Assembly (NCBI GenBank): GCA_907163375.1
Contig: CAJQUW010006858.1
Span: forward strand, 216,001 to 280,000
Length of the DNA stretch: 64,000 nt
Source of the DNA: Prostheceraeus crozeri
Lineage: Eukaryota; Platyhelminthes; Polycladida; Euryleptidae
Direction: 5' to 3'
The position numbers were made by a program, and so were the translations under genes. Below are positions 60,315 to 64,000 of this stretch, piece by piece. Below the pieces are notes generated by a model. That model saw only the letters and a list, made by a program, of their open reading frames with translations, had not been told where the DNA came from and searched no databases. The first letter of the stretch is position 1; every line of letters begins with the position of its first letter.

Positions 60315-60452
60315 GAGAGACAGAGAGAGAGAGACAGAGAGACAGAGAGAGACAGAGAGAGACAGAGAGAGACAGAGAGAGACAGAGAGAGACAGAGAGA
60401 GACAGAGAGAGACAGAGAGAGACAGAGAGAGACAGAGAGAGAGAGAGAGAGC
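60159..60452 (+). repeat. (GA)n / (GACAGAGA)n microsatellite at the LINE C start
   Basis: About 294 bp of GA with regular CAGAGA interruptions that become a 10-bp GAGACAGAGA period from about 60330. It joins a LINE 3-prime end to LINE C. Arg/Glu- or Ser/Leu-only open frames over it are rejected. Confidence 0.95.
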
Positions 60453-60559
60453 AAGCCGAGAGAACAAGCCGTTGTCGTCAGACTATTAACAACACGCGGA
60501 GATCGGTCCAAACCCATCATTGCAACATCATCTTAGTTATTTTCAATTTGATTTACAGA

Positions 60560-61603
60560 ATGACATCACCAGATTCAGTATCACCATCTACCTTCGTGAA
60601 AGTCGATGAAGTCAAATGCGAGAAGTGTGGAGAAGATAACGAAACCGAAGACATGATGCAATGCGACAAATGTGACAAGGCATACCACATCACCTGCACG
60701 GAGTTGCCAGTGTACGAACTCATCAAGTATTCGAGGAAGTACCAATATAAGCGAAAGTACACATGTGAACTGTGTATGACATCGACATTCACAACTCTCT
60801 CGGAGAAAATCAAGAGAAGAATGAAGATCAACAGAACAGCAGAAACAGAAGAATTGTTGAGGAAGTTGCAGCAGTACGAGGAAGAGCTGACCATACAAAG
60901 ACTGAAGTTTGAAGAAACAGAAGAACAGCTTAGAACAGTCACAGAAGATCTGAAAAACAGCAAGAGATCGCGCCAAGAGCTGCTTACATCAATATCGACC
61001 TACGAATCGGAGATGAAGAAGCAAGACGAACAGATCAGCGAATTTAGGAAAATCATGCTAACGGAGAAGTGCGTAGGACCACAACAAACATTGAACGAAG
61101 AGTCGCGACGTATTACGAAGGAGGGAAGCGGTCAATCAAATCCAAATGGAGAATTCAAGAGGAAGTTCGAAGACCTCGATATGAAAATATCACTAATTGA
61201 AAAGAGACTCGACTACTTCACAGATCAACATCGACCAAGAGAACCTGAGTTGCAGCCAAATCGATCTACACAGCAAAATGAAACGAGATGGACCCCAACT
61301 TGCTATAACTGTAAGAGAAGAGGGCATATTGCGAGAAACTGTTGGAGACCACCAACACAGAATAGAAATTTCCGAAGACCAACAAGAAACTACTATCAAC
61401 GGAATGCACACTACCAGCAACCTCCTCGTCATTACTACGTTCAAAGACAGCATCAATACCGCCAGGAATACCATCAACCTCAAAATCGACAGCATCAACA
61501 ACAACAACAACACCAACAGCAGAGAGAAGAGGAACGATTCCGAGTGACATTAACTCCCAGCAAAGAACAATTTCCTCGCTTTGTGCCGACCCACTTGTTA
61601 TAA
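60560..61603 (+). CDS. LINE C ORF1: PHD finger, coiled coil, zinc knuckle
   Basis: 347 codons from ATG 60560, chosen because the PHD follows it closely and LINE A starts at the matching place. The PHD-type finger is residues 13-75 (CEKCGEDNETEDMMQCDKCD, AYHITCTELP, CELC). A long coiled coil covers about 80-190. A single CCHC knuckle CYNCKRRGHIARNC lies near 247. A Gln/His/Tyr/Arg-rich tail follows. It would bind LINE RNA and, through the PHD, possibly chromatin. Intact frame. Confidence 0.85.
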   Translation: MTSPDSVSPSTFVKVDEVKCEKCGEDNETEDMMQCDKCDKAYHITCTELPVYELIKYSRKYQYKRKYTCELCMTSTFTTLSEKIKRRMKINRTAETEELLRKLQQYEEELTIQRLKFEETEEQLRTVTEDLKNSKRSRQELLTSISTYESEMKKQDEQISEFRKIMLTEKCVGPQQTLNEESRRITKEGSGQSNPNGEFKRKFEDLDMKISLIEKRLDYFTDQHRPREPELQPNRSTQQNETRWTPTCYNCKRRGHIARNCWRPPTQNRNFRRPTRNYYQRNAHYQQPPRHYYVQRQHQYRQEYHQPQNRQHQQQQQHQQQREEERFRVTLTPSKEQFPRFVPTHLL

Positions 61604-61680
61604 CGGTCAACCTGATAACCAGCATCCTAGTGAGAACGTTGTGTATCCACCTACTCAGAGGATTCCTCCCACATATTTTT

Positions 61681-62846
61681 AACGTAAGTAAAGAAGGAGA
61701 GGAGACAGGGGAAAATGATGATGAAATTAACAACCAATATTATGAACAGATAAAAATATTTTACATCAATATCAATTCTTTGAATGATTACAAAATCAAA
61801 AACTCAGATTTAGCCAATGATATAAGTGGTTATGATATTTTATGTTTTACTGAAACACATCTGAAGGAAGATGAGCATCCACCCATAATAGATAATTATT
61901 TAGGATATCATGCGATTGTAAAGCGAAAACATTATATTGGTCGAAATATCAAGGGAGTATCCATATACATAAAAGAATCTAACTAAATAACCTCATAAAA
62001 TGTGAAGAAATAAAAAACGCAGATGGAAATTTATTGATCTTAAGATTGAATAACATACAGTGGAAAGCACAAAGTGATATATATGTCATAGTCTGTTACA
62101 AAGAAAATAGAGAGTCACGCTATAAGGAAAATGAATACTTTGAGAAAATAAAACAATATATGATAGAATTCAAAATGCACGACATTATTCTGATAGGTGA
62201 TCTAAATGGAAGGATAGGATTGATCTCTGATAACGAACAACTCGATATTCCAAAACGCAAATCAGATGATCTTACTATTAATGGAACGGGAAAAGAGATA
62301 ATTAAATTTTGTAACGATACATCACTAATAATAACAAATGGGAGATTCGAAAGTGGAAAATGTACGTATCATTGTTTACAAGGCATAAAAATAAGAAGGT
62401 CAGTAATTGATTATGTAATAGTATCAAAATCACTTATAGAAAATATACAAGATATAGTGATAGGTGATCCTACCCTTTATACAGATCATTCAGCAATAAA
62501 AATCGAGCTAAACATTAGTCTAAAATCAGAACCAAAATGCGGTAAAATTTGCAAAAATAGAACAAATTTTGTACACACTAACATAAAAGCGCCATACAAA
62601 TGGACAAGTGAATCGGAATCAAATTTTGACATAAACCTCTTTGAAGCCGAATGCAAGTTATTACTACAGCGCCTAAAAGAAAAGCAAGAGGTCACAATTT
62701 CAGAAATGTATAAAACTCTGATAGAAAATATGGAAAAAGCAACCCAAAAGAACAAAATAAATAAGGCAATGATAAAATATTCAGATGAAACTAGAAACCA
62801 TAGACGTGAATACAAAGTACAAGTGGATAATTGGAAAAAAAAATAA
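61681..62846 (+). pseudogene. LINE C ORF2 endonuclease region
   Basis: An apurinic-endonuclease-like domain in two frames: IFYININSLNDYKIKNSDLA and YDILCFTETHL (catalytic E), then a stop or shift at about 61985, then DIYVIVCYKE, ILIGDLNGRIGLI (D and N), SVIDYVIVSKS and YTDHSAIKIELN (final DH). All expected motifs are present in order. The frameshift inactivates this copy. After 62846 a linker rich in Lys continues to 63150 with a further shift. Confidence 0.85.
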
Positions 62847-63149
62847 AACCAGAGAAAATCTTGAATTGTTACTGATAAGTAAAAAGAAAGCTATTGACAA
62901 TATAAAAAACGAGAAAAAACAATTAAAAGCCAAAAGAATGGAGGATCTAAAAAAAGCAAAATTAGAAGGTGACACAAAACAATACTGGAATCTAATGAAT
63001 CACAACAAAGAAAAAAAGAAGAAAAAGATTATTACTTCATTAAAAGCAAATGATTCATAGAACAAAATAATCAAGAAAAACAGACTATACGGTTAAAGAC
63101 TATAAAGATATCCGAAAGAATCGAATATACCAGAATAATTAAGTTCAAA

Positions 63150-64000
63150 GATCCTATTTTAGAAAAGTGATATAACACAACAAGAAATAATAGAAACAAT
63201 AAGGAGTGCAAAAAATTCTAAAGCCAGTGGACCCGATGGCTTAGTGTATGAAATGTTCAAACAAAAATCAAATGATGTAATAGAAATTCTTTATCATTTA
63301 TTTAATAGCATTCATAATGAAGCAATAATACCTTGGAATACAAGTTGGAATTTACCAACCTATAAGAAAGGTGATAAAAATTTGATTTCTTCTTATAGAT
63401 GCATAAATTTATCATCATGTGTTGAGAAATTTTTAACTAGAATAGTTAACGGCAGACTTTGTAAATGGTTGGATGATAACAATATTATTCATAGCATCAC
63501 AAACTGGATTTCGAAAAGGAAACTCAGTGCTAGATAACATACTATTATTGCGAGAAGTAATTCAGATATATTCAAATAAACATCATCCACTGTATATTTG
63601 CTTTATTGATCTATCGAAGGCATTCGATTCAATTCCAAAAGAAATGTTAAAATCAAAAGTTGAGGCCTATCTACCACATAGTAAAGTAACTTCCTTGATA
63701 ATTCGGCTAATATGTGAAAAGAAAATTCAAATCTTATTCAATCAGGAGATCACAGAACCGTTCGATCTTGTAAATGGAATTCCTCAGGGAGATAGTCTCT
63801 CACCTACTTTATTTTGCTTATATATTAACGACCTGCTAGACGAATTCGATAAAGAAATTCAATACATAGATCCTATATGTATTTCGGATCTGAAAATCGC
63901 TATCATGACCTATGCTGATGATATCTTACTGATGAGTGAAAGTCAAAAAGGTCTCATTAAGCAAATAAAGATAGTGCAACGATATTGCTCGAATAACGGA
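63150..64000 (+). pseudogene. LINE C ORF2 reverse transcriptase, partial
   Basis: SAKNSKASGPDGLVYEMFKQ (fingers), PTYKKGDKNLISSYRCINLS, a frameshift near 63495, then QTGFRKGNSVLDN, FIDLSKAFDSIPKE, NGIPQGDSLSPTLF and MTYADDILLMSES just before the window ends. The domain continues beyond 64000. Confidence 0.88.

Larger units (their letters stand above)
60453..64000 (+). mobile_element. LINE C, near full length, runs off the window
   Basis: Starts at the (GA)n tract with about 107 bp of 5-prime UTR, then ORF1 and ORF2 (endonuclease and RT up to the YADD box), cut by the window end. It is the most complete copy of the family and defines its layout. Several frameshifts in ORF2. Confidence 0.88.

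Noticed and set aside
1-64000. tRNA, rRNA, snRNA genes or a promoter of a host gene
   Set aside because: No cloverleaf-compatible or rRNA-like sequence was recognised by eye. A tRNA or Rfam scan would settle it.

Overview
The window is eukaryotic, most likely from an invertebrate metazoan with a transposon-rich genome. The evidence is spliced transposase genes with GTAAGT donors and pyrimidine-tract acceptors, and animal-type element families: piggyBac, Harbinger, pogo/Tigger, Polinton/Maverick, Penelope, Ty3/Gypsy and APE-type LINEs. I cannot name the species, and I see no convincing single-copy host gene, rRNA, tRNA or CRISPR array. Nearly everything is mobile DNA, and many insertions can be bounded to the base by terminal repeats and target-site duplications (TSDs).

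Region 1 (874-36438) is a nest of elements inside a 2.07-kb piggyBac (A, TSD TTAA). A is split at 2029 by an unclassified element X (matching 26-bp terminal inverted repeats (TIRs), TSD TGGT). X carries two nests. The left one is a second piggyBac (B, 3390-13916, TTAA), itself split by a Sola-like element Z (8025-13566, TSD AATT), which is split by a LINE fragment (11606-12357, TSD ATTTACA). The right one is a Harbinger (15584-35146, TSD CAG), split inside its Myb/SANT-like gene by a Polinton (15827-33027, TSD TATTAT). The Polinton is in turn split in its right TIR by an intact pogo/Tigger element (30251-32441, TA) and also carries a GC-rich RT/RNase H retroelement (about 24400-26900). Two chains each reach five levels.

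The Polinton is AT-rich and decayed, but its gene set can be read: integrase fragment, capsid-like protein, small Gly/Ala-rich protein, fibre-like coiled coil, a possible sliding-clamp-like protein, broken protein-primed DNA polymerase B, packaging ATPase, penton-like protein and a membrane protein. Small GC-rich hairpin elements, often paired and often with a GCGAAGC core, are scattered through it, in several cases in frame inside genes. One has a matching empty site in a tandem duplicate. This is my best candidate for an undescribed system.

Region 2 (36443-42890) holds remnants of a CACTA/Tnp2-like transposase, a multi-exon gene with a possible BEN/DUF4806-like domain, and a Gypsy gag fragment cut by the end of an X relative. 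Region 3 (43540 to about 51300) is a third piggyBac (C), split by a Penelope-like element with 384-bp inverted arms (12-bp TSD) and, 12 bp further on, by an intact Gypsy element with apparently identical 157-bp LTRs (TSD GTTAC). Region 4 (about 51400-64000) is a head-to-tail series of LINEs of one family. Each starts directly at a (GA)n tract, and two LINE 3-prime ends abut (GA)n, which suggests insertion into microsatellites.

Most genes are broken by frameshifts, single nonsense codons or deletions. The clear full-length ones are the Tigger transposase, the Gypsy gag-pol, the LINE C ORF1 and two Polinton genes (19306-20028 and 20129-21334). All family calls rest on motif recognition by eye. 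No database search was run.
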